Source: DASRSS01 sp963799045 (GTDB lineage: Bacteria > Actinomycetota > Actinomycetes > Mycobacteriales > Jatrophihabitantaceae). From it: DNA of 64,000 nt. The translations under genes were made by a program, and so were the position numbers. The number at the start of each line of letters is the position of its first letter. Position 1 is the first letter of the stretch. The DNA is taken from contig CAWCVN010000005.1 in the NCBI GenBank assembly GCA_963799045.1, positions 310,001 to 374,000 on the forward strand, in the 5' to 3' direction. The notes beneath the pieces were generated by a model. That model searched no databases and was not told the DNA's origin. It saw only the letters and a list, made by a program, of their open reading frames with translations. Of the stretch, positions 9,755 through 20,924 are shown one piece after another.

Positions 9755-11227
9755 TCAGCGCGGCTCACCGCGCACCGGGCGGCCCGGGTAGGCGTCGACC
9801 TGTAGCTTGCCGGCGCGAACCACAAACATCCCGCCGACAAGCAGGTGCCGAACCCCGCGCGACGGCCGGGCCGGCTCGGCGTAGGTCGCGGTGTCCGTGA
9901 CCGCGGCGGGGTCCAGCACCACGATGTCGGCGTCGGCGCCGGCCGCGAGCCGGCCCTTGCCCCGCGCGCCCGGCGCGACGCCGTCGATCACCCGGGCCGG
10001 CAGGTACGAGCAGCGGCGGAATGCCTCGGGCCAACTCCACGCCCCGCTCTCGCGGACCATCAGCCGCAGCGCCTTGGCGAACGTCCCCGCCGTGCGCGGA
10101 TGTGTCCGCCCGCCCGGCGGCAGCGGCCATTGCCGCGTGTCCCGCGGGCCGTCCGGCAACAGCACCGGCATCGCGTCGCTGGCGACGATCGAGTCCGGGA
10201 AGGCCAGCGCGCTGTGCAGGATCGCCAGGTCGCCCGGTGCGGTCTCGTCCAGGAAGTGGATGACGCACTCCGCCGCCGGCTCGGTGCGGCGCAGTTCCGC
10301 GAGCCGGCCGACGTCCGCGACCCGCTCCCCCGTCGCCACGACCACGATGTCGGTCGGTTGCAGCCCCCACGCGTTCAGCCGCTCCGGCGCGAGGAAGAAC
10401 GCGCTGATCGCGGTGCTCCCCGCGCCGTACGGATAGGCCTCGACCGTCACCCGGGAGCCGGCCGCGCGGGACCGGTCCAACGAGGCGAGAACGCGGTCGA
10501 GGTGACGGCGCGAGGTGCTGTTCACGTGACAGTGGTGCATCGCCGCGCCGGACTCGGCGGCCGCGATCACGATCTCCTCCGACCCGTCGATCGGCGTGCT
10601 GGGGTCGGCCTCGACCAGCTCGCGCACGTGCGTGAAGGTCGGCGCTGCCGCTTCGGCCGCCAGCCGGGCCACCGCCAGGAACTCGGCCGGCTCGGTGCGC
10701 GGCGCGTAGCCCATCAGCACGCCGACCCCGAGCGCGCCCTCGGCGAGCTCGCCGCGCAGCAGCTCCAGCCAGCCCGAGAGCTCAGCCGGCGACGAGCTGC
10801 GCTGCCACCCCGGTTCGCCGAGCACGGCCAGCCCGCTCTCCAGGGTCGCGTCGGGGGCGCGGCCTAGCAGCACCTTGGCACGGGCCTCGGCCCACGAGGC
10901 CGAGAAGCCGTAGTTCAACGGGCGGCCGGCCGCGGCAGCCTCGCGGTACGCCGTGCCGATCGGCATCAGCCCGGCTTCGAGGTCCAGCGCGGTGGTCACG
11001 CCGTCGAAGGCCTGCAGTCGCTGCCCGGCGATCGAGTGCACGTGGCTGTGCAGGTCGACGAACCCCGGACCGACGATCAGGCCGGCCACGTCCACGACCT
11101 CGGCGCCGGCCGGCACCGCCGCCCGCGGGGCGACCTCCCGCACCCGGTCACCGTCCACCACCACGTCGGCCGCGCCGTCGAAACCCGACTCCGGGTCGAT
11201 CACCCGGCCACCGCGCAGCACGATCAC
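9755..11227 (-). CDS. N-acyl-D-amino-acid deacylase (D-aminoacylase, amidohydrolase)
   Basis: Predicted zinc amidohydrolase releasing D-amino acids from N-acyl derivatives, about 490 residues. The N-terminal beta-sandwich strand is IVLRGGRVIDPESGFDGA, followed by GPGFVDLHSHVHS with the HxH metal pair. HVNSTSRRHLDRV, VEAYPYGAGSTAISAFF and SIVASDAMPV (catalytic Asp) match the D-aminoacylase subgroup. The C-terminal strand GKGRLAAGADADIVVLDP is typical of amidohydrolases. The start is uncertain: the GTG at 11227 begins the conserved strand, and a GTG at 11281 would add 18 unconvincing residues. It runs opposite to the flanking transporter genes, and its D-specific substrate fits the cluster theme. 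Confidence 0.82.
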   Translation of the reverse strand: MIVLRGGRVIDPESGFDGAADVVVDGDRVREVAPRAAVPAGAEVVDVAGLIVGPGFVDLHSHVHSIAGQRLQAFDGVTTALDLEAGLMPIGTAYREAAAAGRPLNYGFSASWAEARAKVLLGRAPDATLESGLAVLGEPGWQRSSSPAELSGWLELLRGELAEGALGVGVLMGYAPRTEPAEFLAVARLAAEAAAPTFTHVRELVEADPSTPIDGSEEIVIAAAESGAAMHHCHVNSTSRRHLDRVLASLDRSRAAGSRVTVEAYPYGAGSTAISAFFLAPERLNAWGLQPTDIVVVATGERVADVGRLAELRRTEPAAECVIHFLDETAPGDLAILHSALAFPDSIVASDAMPVLLPDGPRDTRQWPLPPGGRTHPRTAGTFAKALRLMVRESGAWSWPEAFRRCSYLPARVIDGVAPGARGKGRLAAGADADIVVLDPAAVTDTATYAEPARPSRGVRHLLVGGMFVVRAGKLQVDAYPGRPVRGEPR

Positions 11228-11343
11228 CGCGCCAGTCAAGCACGCCGAGCAGGTCGCCGGTCGTGTGCGGGAACGAGCCACCCCGGCCCGAGTTGTCCGC
11301 GCGCACCAACATCGCGCCGGGCAAACCGTGCAGCCTTCTGTCT

Positions 11344-12342
11344 ATGACCAGCGTCACCGCTGCCCCGCGCTCTCTCGCCGGGCTCAGCGACAACGCGTGG
11401 GTCCGCTTCGCGGTCCGCCGCCTGGGCCGGCTTGTCGGTGTCGGTCTGGGTGCTGCTCACCGCCGCCTTCCTGATGATCCATCTCATCCCCGGCGACCCG
11501 GTGCGCGCCGTCGCTCGGGCCGACTGCGTCCCCGCAGCTCGTCGCCGCGAAGAGGCACGCGCTAGGCCTGGACCAGCCGCTGCTGGCGGCAGTATGTGCA
11601 CTACCTGCACGGGGTGTTCACCGGCGACATCGGGCACCTCGATGACGACCAGCCTGCCGGTGTCCCAGGTGATCACGCAGCGGCTTCCGGCGACGCTGGA
11701 GCTGGCGGTGCTCGCCTTCCTCGTCGCGGTGCTTCTTGCGATTCCGCTCGGGACGCTGATGGCCGTGCTCACCCGGGGCGGCCGGGGCCGGCGGACCGAG
11801 CTGTCGTTCACCGCCGCCAGCGTCGTGCTGGGCGCGATCCCGGAGTTCCTGCTCGGCGTCGTCCTCGTCTACGTCTTCGGGGTCCGGCTGGACTGGCTGC
11901 CCGTCGCCGGCAAGTCGGGCGCCGACTCGTTCGTGCTGCCGGTGCTCTCGCTCGCGCTCGGTCCCGCCGCGGTCCTGGCGCGCATCGTCCGGGTCGAGAT
12001 GCTCGCCGTGCTGCACGCCGACTACGTCCGCACCGCCCGCGCCAAGCGGCTGCCCGCCCGGATCGATGTACCTCAAGCACGCGCTGCCCAACGCACTCAC
12101 CGCATCGCTCACCCTCGGCGGGCTGCTGCTCAGCGCAATGGTCGCCGGCACGGTGCTGGTCGAGAACGTCTTCGCCTGGCCCGGCCTGGGCAGCACGATC
12201 GTCTCCTCGATCCTGGGCAAGGACTACCCGGTCGTGCAGGGCGTCGTGCTCGTCTACGGCGTCGGCGTGCTGATCGTCAACCTCGCCGTCGATGTCGCGC
12301 TGGCGCTGCTCGACCCCCGCTCGGCGATCCGGGAGATGCTGA
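11344..12342 (+). CDS. peptide ABC transporter permease DppB-like, frameshifted as sequenced
   Basis: Inner-membrane permease of a dipeptide/oligopeptide importer. The first block from ATG 11344 is MTSVTAAPRSLAGLSDN. It continues in other frames with VWVLLTAAFLMIHLIPGDPV, the family N-terminal helix and HLIPGDPV motif. Then come VSQVITQRLPATLELAV, IPEFLLGVVLVYVFGVRLDW and the EAA-loop region MYLKHALPNALTASLTLGG. At least four single-base insertions interrupt it, for example near 11640 and 12064. The likely stop is the TGA at 12340-12342, three bases before the next ATG. About 330 residues when repaired. Five or six membrane segments are visible. Confidence 0.8.
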
Positions 12343-12344
12343 CG

Positions 12345-14368
12345 ATGGCGACGACCTCGACTCTGTCCGCGCCCGTCGGCCCGCCGCGCGCGGAGCGGTG
12401 TCCGGCCGGGCTGGCTGCAGGCGGTGCTGCGCACCCCGCTGGGCGCCGCGGCCGGCCTGCTCGTGCTGGCCCTGCTGGTGCTCGCGGTCATCGCGCCGCC
12501 ACTGTGGTCGCCGCCGCGAGCACCGTGCACACCGACCAGATCCTGCAGGGCACGTCGTCCCGGCACTGGGCCGGCACGGACAACCTCGGGCGCGACATGT
12601 TCTACCGGGTGCTGGTCGCCACCCGGCTCTCGGTCGAGCTGGCGCTGCTGGCGACGCTGATCGCGGTCGGGGCGGGCATGCCTGCTGGGCACGCATCCCG
12701 GCGGTCGCCGGTCGCGCCGCGGGCCGGCTGGCCGGGCCGTCGGTCAACATCGCGGTCGCGTTCCCCGGCCTGCTGCTCGCGCTGTTCTTCGCCGTGATCT
12801 TCGGTGTCGGGCGCCAAGGGGGCCGTGCTCGCGATCGGCTTCGCCGGCGCGCCCGCGTTCGCCCGGCTGACCCAGACCCTGGTCGCCGGCGTCGTCGGCC
12901 GTGACTTCATCGCCGCCGCGCGCATCGCCGGGCGTCGGCCGGTTCCGGCGTGCTGTTCCGGCACGTGCTGCCGAACATCGCGCGAGCCGCTGATCGTCAA
13001 CGCGACGATCGGCGCCGGAGCGCGCTGCTCGCCTTCGCCGGCCTGTCGTTCCTGGGGCTCGGGCGTTCAGGCCCCCAGCTACGACTGGGGGCGGCTGCTC
13101 GGCGACGGCTTGAGCGGCATCTACATCCACCCGGCCGCCGCGCTCGCGCCCGGGGATCGCGGTGGTCGTCGCCGGGCTGGCGTTCAACCTGTTCGGCGAG
13201 GCCGCTCGCGAAGGGCATCGGGCATCACGACGCATCGGCTGGGTACGCTGCCGACGCGGCGTGTGGCGGCGGCGGCCGGCCCGAGCCGGCCGAGGCCGCC
13301 GACCCCGACGCGGCGCGACCCGACGCCGTGCTCGAGGTGCAGGACCTCGCGGTGGGCTTCCCCGGCCCGCATGGCCCGGTGCGCCCGGTGCGCGGGGTGA
13401 GCTTCCGGATCGGCCGCGGCGAGGCGGTCGGCGTGGTCGGCGAGTCCGGGCTCGGGCAAGTCGCTCACGGCGCTGGCGGTCGCCCGGCTCATCGAGCAGC
13501 CCGGCCGCGTCGAAGCCACGCGACTGCGCTTCCTGCGGCGCCGACCTGCTCGCTCGCGGCACCGGGCGCTCGCACCGGCAGCTGCTCGGCGACCTCGTTC
13601 GCGATGGTCTTCCAGGACCCGATGACCTCGCTCAACCCCACGCAGCGCGATCGGCGGCCAGCTCGCCGAGGTCGCCCGGCAGCACGGGGGCCTGTCGCGC
13701 CGGCGCGCCAGGCACTCGCCCGCGCCGTCGACCGGCTGCGTGCGGTGCGGGTGCCCGCCGCCGAGCGCCGCGCCGGCCAGTACCCGCACGAGTTCTCCGG
13801 CGGCATGCGGCAGCGGGCGATGATCGGGATGGGCGTGATGGGCCAGCCCGCGCTGATCGTCGCCGACGAGCCGACCACCGCTCTCGACGTGACCGTGCAG
13901 CGCCAGGTGCTTCGACCTGCTCGAGTCGATCCGGCGCAGCGACGGTGTCGCGCTGCTGCTCATCAGCCACGACGTCGCCGTCATCGGCCAGGTCTGCGAC
14001 CGGGTGCTCGTCATGTACGCCGGCCGGATCGTCGAGGACCTGCCCGCCGCCGAGCTGCGCCCGCGGCGCGCGGCACCCGTACACGCAGGCGCTGGTCGCC
14101 GCCGTCCCGGACATGCACACCGACACTCGACCGGCCGCTCGCCGTCATCCCCGGCCGGCCGGTCGACCCGGCGCGACCTGCCGGCCGGCTGCGCGTTCGC
14201 GCCGCGCTGCCCGCTGGCCGACGAGCGCTGCCGCGCGCGAGGACCCCCCGCTGGTCGGCCGACGGCGCGGGCCGGCGCGTGGCCTGCTGGCACGCCGGCG
14301 AGGACGCCGCGCCGACCCCGGCCGCACGGCCGCGGAGCAGGATCCGATCCGGGGGGCAGCAGCCATGA
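12345..14368 (+). CDS. fused peptide ABC transporter permease (DppC) and ATPase (DppD), frameshifted as sequenced
   Basis: The N-terminal part is a DppC-type permease: VLRTPLGAAAGLLVLALLVL, WAGTDNLGRDMFYRVLVAT, VNATIGAGS, then AGLSFLG and YDWGRLLGDGLSGIYIHP. The C-terminal part is an ATPase. Its Walker A GESGSGKS is disrupted by one extra base at about 13450. FQDPMTSLNP, SGGMRQRAMIGMG, LIVADEPTTALDVTVQRQV and the HPYTQALVAAVPD oligopeptide C-terminal motif follow. I find no stop and no ribosome binding site between the two parts in any frame near 13200-13330, so they appear fused, an arrangement known in other actinomycetes. At least eight single-base insertions break the frame. The TGA at 14366 overlaps the next ATG. 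Confidence 0.7.
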
Positions 14369-15371
14369 GTGAGCTGCGCTTCGAGGACGTCCCGGTCCGC
14401 TACGGCACGCCGCCGCCGTGGCCTGACCGCGGTCGACGGGGTCAGCCTGACCGTCCCCGACGGCGAGATCGTGGGGCTGGTCGGCGAGTCCGGCTCGGGC
14501 AAGTCGACGCTGGCCCGCGCCGCCGTCGGGCTGGCCCCGGTCACGAGCGGCCGGATCCTGCTCGACGGCGAGCCGGTGCCGCTGCCGGCGCGGCCGCGCC
14601 GGCCGCTGCAGATGGTCTTCCAGGACCCGTACTCGTCCCTCGACCCGCGCATGACGATCGGCGCGAGTCATCGCCGAGGCGATGCCGCGCGCAGGACCGC
14701 CGCCGGCGGCGCGGTCGCCGACGCCGAGGTCGCCCGGCTGCTCGAGCTGGTCGAGCTCGATCCGGCGCCGCGCCGGCCAGCTGCCCGGCCCAGCTGTCCG
14801 GCGGTCAGCGGCAGCGGGTGGCGCTCGCGCGGGCACTGGCCGCCGGCCCGGAGGTGATCATCGCCGACGAGATCACCTCCGCCCTCGACGTCGTCGATCC
14901 AGGGCACCGTGCTCAACCTCGTCCGCGACCTGCAGCGCGAGACTCGGGCTGTCGATGCTGTTCATCTCGCACAACCTGGCCGTCGTGCGGTACGTCGCGA
15001 GCAGCATCGCCGTGATGTACCTCGGCCGGATCGTCGAGTACGGGCCCGCCGCGGAGGTGCTCGCCGACCCGCAGCACCCCTACACCCGCGACCTGCTCGC
15101 CGCGGTGCCCGGACTCGGGCCCGTCGGCCCGGTCCGGACACCGCCGACCCGGCGGTGCGCGCCGTCAGCCGATGCCGAACCCGCCGACCCGCACCACCCG
15201 CCCCCGGCTGCCGCTACCACCCGCGCTGCTCCGATCGGCCCGCAGGTGCTCTCCGGCGACCCGCGGCGCGAGCTGTGCCGCACCACCGAGCCGGCCGCGA
15301 CGGGCCACCGGCACCACGCCGCGTGCCACTTCGCCGACGAGCCGCACCCCGCGCTCGAGACGGCCGGGTGA
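14365..15371 (+). CDS. peptide ABC transporter ATPase DppF-like, frameshifted as sequenced
   Basis: Second nucleotide-binding subunit of the importer. It begins MSELRFEDV with a four-base ATGA overlap of the upstream stop. It contains intact Walker A GLVGESGSGKSTLARAAVGL and Q-loop MVFQDPYSSLDPRMTIG. In other frames it has the signature region, Walker B IIADEITSALDV, LFISHNLAVVRYVASSIAVM and the motif DPQHPYTRDLLAAVPG. Insertions lie near 14663, 14895, 14945 and elsewhere. It ends PHPALETAG at 15371, 52 bases before the peptidase fusion gene. About 330 residues when repaired. Confidence 0.82.
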
Positions 15372-15423
15372 CCCCGCCAGGACCTACGCGGAACCAGCCG
15401 CAGCCCACCCGAAGGAGCACGTC

Positions 15424-18400
15424 GTGACCCGACGCCTGCAGATCGACGACCTGACCGCGCATCGCAGTCCCCGAGCAGCCCGCGCTGTCGCCGGACGGCG
15501 ACCGTCGTGTACGTGCTGCGCACCCGGAGCCGCAGGCCGACCGGACAGCCGGTCACTGTGGCGGGTCGGCACAGCCGAAGGGCGAGCAGCCGCGGCAGCT
15601 CACGCGCGGGCCCGCCGACGCCGCGCCGGCCTGGTCGCCGGACGGCAGCACGGTCGCGTTCCTGCGCGCCCAGGACGGCCCGCCGCAGCTGTGGCTGCTG
15701 CCCGCCGCCGGCGGCGAGGCCGAGCAGCTGACGACCGCTGCCGCTCGGCGCGGGCGCGCCCGGTGTGGAGCCCGGACGGCACCCGCATCGCGTTCGCCGC
15801 CGCCGTCGACCTGGCCGCCGCGACCGGGCGAGGACGACGCCGCCCGCGCGCGAGCGCGCCAGCGCGCCCGGTCGTCGCCGACCGGATCGACTACCAGGCC
15901 GACGGCGCCGGGCTGCTGCGCACGATCCGCAAGCACCTGCACGTCGCTCGACGTCGCCGACCAAGCGGTGCCGCCAGGTGACCGACGGCGACTGGCATGC
16001 CGGCGAGCCGGCCTGGTCGCCGGACGGCACCCGGCTGGCCTTCGCGGCGGCCACCGGCGCCGACGCCGATCTGCGCCTGCGCGCACCGGTCCACGTCGCT
16101 CGACGTCACCGACGAGAAGGCGCGGCCCCGTGCCGGTCGGGCTGCGCCGACGGGGTCGGCGGACCGCTGACCTGGACCGCCGACGGCGCCGCACTGCTGG
16201 TCGTCGGCAGCATCCGGGGCGCCGACCGGCCACGCCGGCTGCTGCGGGTGCAGCTCGAGCGGCGGCGTGAGCCGGCCGACCTCGCCGCGGCACTCGACCG
16301 CAACGTGATGCCGGGCGGGCCCGGCTATCCGGGCGCGGTGCCGTGCCTGGCCGACGGACGGCCGCACCGTGCTGTTCTGCGCGCGCGAGCGCGGCTGCAC
16401 CCACCTGTACGCGGTGGCGGTCGACGGTGGGCCGGTGCGCAAGGTGCTCGGCGGGCCGGGCGATGACGTCAGCGGGCTGTCGGTCGCTGGCGGCCGGGCC
16501 GCGGTCGTGCTCGGCACCGCCACGTCCTTCGGCGAGATCGCCGTGCGTCGACGTCGCGTCCGGCCGGGCTAGCGTGCGCACGGGCCACGGAGCCTCGGCC
16601 GGCGACGCCGCGGTCTACCCTCGGGCCGAGCGCGAGTTCACGGTCTCCGACGGCACCCTCGTGCACGGCTGGCTGATGCGCGACCCGGCCGCGAGCGGGC
16701 CGCAGCCCGTGCTGCTCGACATCCACGGCGGTCCGCACAACGCGTGGAACGGCGCGGCCGACGAGGTGCACCTCTACCACCAGGAGCTGGTGGCCCGCGG
16801 CTGGAGCGTGTTGCTGCTCAACCCCCGCGGCAGCGACGGATACGGCGAGGCGTTCTACACCGCCGCGCTCGGCGGATGGGGCGAGGCGGACGCGAAGGAC
16901 TTCCTCGAGCCGCTCGACCAGCTGGTCGCCGAGGGCCTGGCCGACCCCGACCGGCTGGCGGTGACCGGCTACAGCTACGGCGGCTACATGACCTGCTACC
17001 TGACCAGCCGGGACCGCCGCTTCGCCGCCGCCGTCGCCGGCGGTGTCGTCAGCGACCTGGTGAGCATGGTGGGCAGTTCGGACGCCGGCCACTTCCTCGC
17101 CGTGCACGAGTTCGAGGCGCTGCCGTGGGAGGACGGCGCCGGGTACCAGGCGATGTCGCCGCTGGCGCGCGTCGACCAGGTCAGCACCCCCACGCTGATC
17201 GTGCAGGGCGCGGCGGACGTGCGCTGCCCGATCGGGCAGGCTCAGCAGTGGCACACCGCGCTGCGCGAACGCGGCGTGCCCACGCGGCTGGTGCTGTACC
17301 CGGACAGCGCGCACCTGTTCATCCTCGACGGACCGCCGTCGCACCGGCTCGACTTCAACCGCCGTATCGTCGACTGGCTGGAGCAGTACGCCGCCGACAC
17401 GCGCGGCCCGCGGCGGGCGCGCATCGACGCTGCGCACTGGCAGCGGCGGCTCGACGTGCTCGCCGAGCGGCACCGCGTCCCGGGCGCGGCCCTCGGGATC
17501 CTGCGCATGGGTGCCGGCCCGAACGACGACGAGCTGGTCGAGGCGGCGCACGGCGTGCTCAACGTCCGGACCGGCGCACCCGTGCTGACGGACTCGGTGT
17601 TCCAGATCGGATCGATCACCAAGGTCTGGACTGCGACGGTCGTCATGCAGCTCGTCGACGAGGGACTGCTCGACCTGGACGCGCCGATCGCCGAAGTCCT
17701 GCCCGAACTGCGCCTGGCCGACCCGGACGTCACCAAGCGCGTCACCATGCGCCACCTGCTCACGCACACCAGCGGCATCGACGGCGACGTCTTCACCGAC
17801 ACCGGCCGCGGCGACGACTGCCTCGAGCGCTACGTCGCCCAGCTCGAGGAAGTGGCGCAGAACCACCCGCTCGGCGCGACCTGGTCGTACTGCAACTCCG
17901 GGTTCTCGCTGGCCGGCCGGGTCATCGAGAAGCTCACCGGGCAGACGTGGGACCAGGCGATGCGGGAGCGGCTGTTCGAGCCGCTCGGCATGCGTCACGC
18001 CGGCACGCTGCCCGAGGACGCGCTGCTGCACAGTGCCGCCGTCGGCCACACCAGCGAGGGCGCCGGCGACCCGCAGCCGGCACCCGTCTGGGGGCTGCCC
18101 CGCTCGCTGGGCCCGGCCGGCCTGGTCAGCGCCAGCGTCGCGGACGTGCTGTCCTTCGCGCGCCTGCATCTGGCCGGCGGCGTCACGCCGGACGGGGCGC
18201 GGGTGCTGGGCGAGGCGAGCGCGGCGACGATGGCCGAGCAGCACGCCGAGCTCCCGGACAAGTACACGCTCGGCGACTCGTGGGGGCTCGGCTGGATCCG
18301 CTTCGGCTGGGACGGCCATCGCGTGATCGGCCACGACGGCAACACGATCGGCCAGTCGGCGTTCCTGCGGGTGCTGCCCGAGCAGGGGCTGGCGGTCACG

Positions 18401-18808
18401 CTGCTGACCAACGGCGGCAACACCCGAGACCTGTACGAGGACCTCTACCGCGAAATCTTCGCCGAACTCGCCGGCGTCGACATGGCACGTCCGCTCGACC
18501 CGGCGGCCGAACCGGTCGACGTCGACATCACGCCGCACGTCGGCCGGTACGAGCGGGCCAGCGCGCGCATCGACGTGTTCGCCCAGGACGGCGAGCCGCG
18601 CCTGCGGGTGACCGTCACCGGCCCGATCGCCGAGCTGATGCCGGAGCCGACGCAGGAGTACGTACTGGTGCCGGCCGACGCGAGCGGCAACCTGTTCGTG
18701 ATGCGCGAGCCGTCGATGCTCACCTGGGTTCCGGTCACCTTCTACTCGCTGCCGACCGGCGAGCGGTACCTCCATTCCGGGGTGCGCGCGACGCCGAAGG
18801 TGGACTGA
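15424..18808 (+). CDS. S9 prolyl-oligopeptidase-family peptidase fused to a beta-lactamase-fold serine hydrolase
   Basis: A two-enzyme polypeptide of about 1,125 residues. GTG 15424 follows AAGGAG at 15412-15417. The first third is a WD40/TolB-like propeller (AWSPDGSTVAFLRA, PVWSPDGTRIAFAAA), broken by single-base insertions near 15490, 15948, 16097 and 16548. From about 16610 to the stop the frame is unbroken. The S9 catalytic domain has LDIHGGPHNAW, nucleophile VTGYSYGGYMT, acid GAADVRCPI and histidine YPDSAHLFI. With no intervening stop or start codon, a complete PBP-fold hydrolase follows: SITK, YCN and HDGN motifs and a lipocalin-like tail. That half is paralogous to the proteins at 6511 and 22042. 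Presumably it attacks oligopeptides from both ends or two bond types; the combined function is inference. Confidence 0.8.
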
Positions 18809-18810
18809 GC

Positions 18811-19962
18811 ATGGGTTTCGACCTGTCCGCCGTGCTCGCCGACATCGAGACGCTGGTGCGCTGCGAGTCGCCGTCTACCGATCTCGACGCCGTAGCCCGA
18901 AGCGCGTCGGTGCTGGCCGAGCTCGGCGCGGCCCGGACCGGTGTCGACGCCGAGCGCATCGTGGTCGACGGCCGCACGCACCTGCGCTGGCGCCTCGGCG
19001 ACGGCCCGCCGAGCGTGCTGCTGCTCGGCCACCACGACACGGTCTGGCCGATCGGCACCCTGACGCGGCTGCCGTTCCGCTGCACGGACGGCGTGCTGCG
19101 CGGCCCCGGATCGTTCGACATGAAGGCCGGCGTGGTGATGGCCCTGCACGCGGTCGGCGCGCTCGAGGACCGCGCCGGCGTCACCCTGCTGGTGACCGGC
19201 GACGAGGAGCTGGGCTCACCGTCGTCCCGCGAGCTGATCGAGCAGGAGGCGCGGCGGCACCGCGCCGCGCTCGTGCTCGAGGCGTCGGCGGACGGCGGCG
19301 CGCTGAAGACCGAGCGCAAGGGAGTGTCGCTCTACCGGGTCGAGGCGCACGGCCGCGCCGCGCACGCCGGGCTCGAGCCGGAGTCTGGGGTCAACGCGTC
19401 GGTCGAACTCGCCCACCAGGTGCTCGCGGTGCGGCGCTCGCCGATCCCGCGCGCGGCACGACGGTGACCCCGACCGCATTCGCCGCGGGAACCACCACCA
19501 ACACCGTCCCGGCCCAGGGCGGTTTCGCCGTCGACGTCCGGGTCCGCACCGCCGCCGAGCAGCACCGGGTCGACCGCGAGATGCGCGCCCTGCACACCGG
19601 TGCTCGCCGGTTCGCGCGTCGAGGTGCTCGGCGGTCCGAACCGGGCACCGCTCGATGCCGCCTCGTCCGCCGCACTGTACGAACTGGCGGTCCGTGTCGC
19701 CACCGGCCTCGGCATCGAACCGCCCGGCCGCGCGGCCGTCGGCGGCGCCTCCGACGGCAACTTCACCGCCGGTGTCGGGACCGCGACCTTGGACGGGCTG
19801 GGTGCGGTCGGCGGCGGCGCCCACGCCGACGACGAGCACGTGCTGGTGGATCGGCTGGCCGACCGCACCGCGCTACTCGCCGCACTGATCGAACACGTGC
19901 AGCGATCCGAACGGTCCGGCTCGACCAACCGGGTGCACAGCTCTGGTGCGAGCCGACCATGA
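18811..19962 (+). CDS. M20-family metallohydrolase, candidate N-succinyl-L-amino-acid desuccinylase, frameshifted
   Basis: Zinc amidohydrolase of the carboxypeptidase G2/ArgE group, starting two bases after the upstream stop. Metal motifs are visible: LLLGHHDTVWPIG (His), GPGSFDMKAGVVM (bridging Asp), TGDEELGS (catalytic and metal Glu), and near the end GGGAHADDEHV (His). Two single-base shifts (about 19450 and 19600) interrupt the dimerisation-domain region. The C terminus overlaps the next gene by ATGA at 19959-19962. About 380 residues when repaired. Its position directly before a GNAT transferase and an N-succinylamino-acid racemase suggests it removes the succinyl group from the L-isomer. 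Glutamyl-peptide hydrolysis is the main alternative. Confidence 0.78.
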
Positions 19963-20924
19963 CCGGAGCCGACGGAATCACGAGCATTGACGAGGTGACC
20001 GACCTGCACGACCCGCCCGCCGGCGACCGAGTCGCGGACAGCCCCGACAGTGCTGCCGCCGACAGTGCCGTCAGCGCCGCGGACGCCGCGGCGCGCGCGG
20101 CCGGCGTGACGATCCGCGAACTCACCACCCTGGACGAGTTCGAGACCGCGTACCGGCTCTACGACGACGATCTGGCGACCGGACCCGAAGAACCCGCCCG
20201 TCACGACCGAGCTGTTGCGCGCCCTGACGAAGGCGGGCAACTACGTCGCCGGCGCCTTCGACGGGCCGCGGCTCGTCGGCGCCTGCGTCGGATTCTTCGG
20301 CGCCCCGGCGTCGGAGGCGCTGCACAGTCACATCGCGGGCGTGTCGGCGGACATGCGCGGCCGCAGCGTCGGTTTCGCGCTCAAGCTGCACCAGCGCGCC
20401 TGGGCACTGCTGCGCGGCGTGTCCGCGATCGAGCTGGACCTTCGACCCGCTGGTCAGCCGAAACGCATACTTCAACGTGGTCAAGCTCGCCGCGGAGCCG
20501 GCCGAGTACCTGCCCAACTTCTACGGCGGTATGCACGACGGCATCAACGGATCCGACGACACCGACCGGCTGCTGGTCCGGTGGGCGCTGACGGGCCCCG
20601 GTGTCGCGCACGCCGCGTCCGGAGCCGGCGCCCCCCACGCCCAGCTCGAGCCGGCCGTCGTCGCGCTCAGCAGCACGGACGCCGGAGCCCCGCTGCTCGG
20701 CAGCACGAACGCGACGCTCCTGCGCGTCGCCGTGCCCACCGACATCGAGCGCATGCGCGCGGCCGAGCCGGCGCTGGCGCGGGAGTGGCGCGTCGCGGTG
20801 CGCGACGTGCTGGGAGCGCTGATCGCGAGCGGCGCGCGGGTGAGCGGATTCGACCGCGACGGCTGGTACTGCCTCACCCGCGACATCGCCGAGCCGAACG
20901 GACACCACGGGAGCCAGACGATGA
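19959..20924 (+). CDS. GNAT-family N-acyltransferase, candidate D-amino-acid N-succinyltransferase, frameshifted
   Basis: GCN5-related transferase of the type that accompanies N-acylamino-acid racemases. It has an acidic low-complexity N terminus, then VTIRELTTLDEFETAYRLYD. After one extra base near 20192 comes GACVGFFGAPASEALHSHIA with GVSADMRGRSVGFALKLHQR (acyl-CoA-binding loop), and after another near 20440 TFDPLVSRNAYFNVVKLAAE. Its end is ambiguous. As sequenced, the frame runs straight into the racemase with no stop, giving a fusion. If one further base near 20883 is surplus, it ends at the TGA 20922-20924 overlapping the racemase ATG, matching the overlap style of this operon. About 320 residues. 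Confidence 0.75.

Noticed and set aside
11344..16600. Programmed frameshifting in transporter and peptidase genes
   Set aside because: Too many shift sites per gene, no slippery heptamer with downstream structure, and the same kind of insertion in unrelated genes; sequence error fits better.
16469..18775. 768-codon minus-strand ORF opposite the peptidase fusion
   Set aside because: High-GC antisense shadow: composition is Arg/Val/Gly-rich with no domain, while the plus strand carries two catalytic domains.
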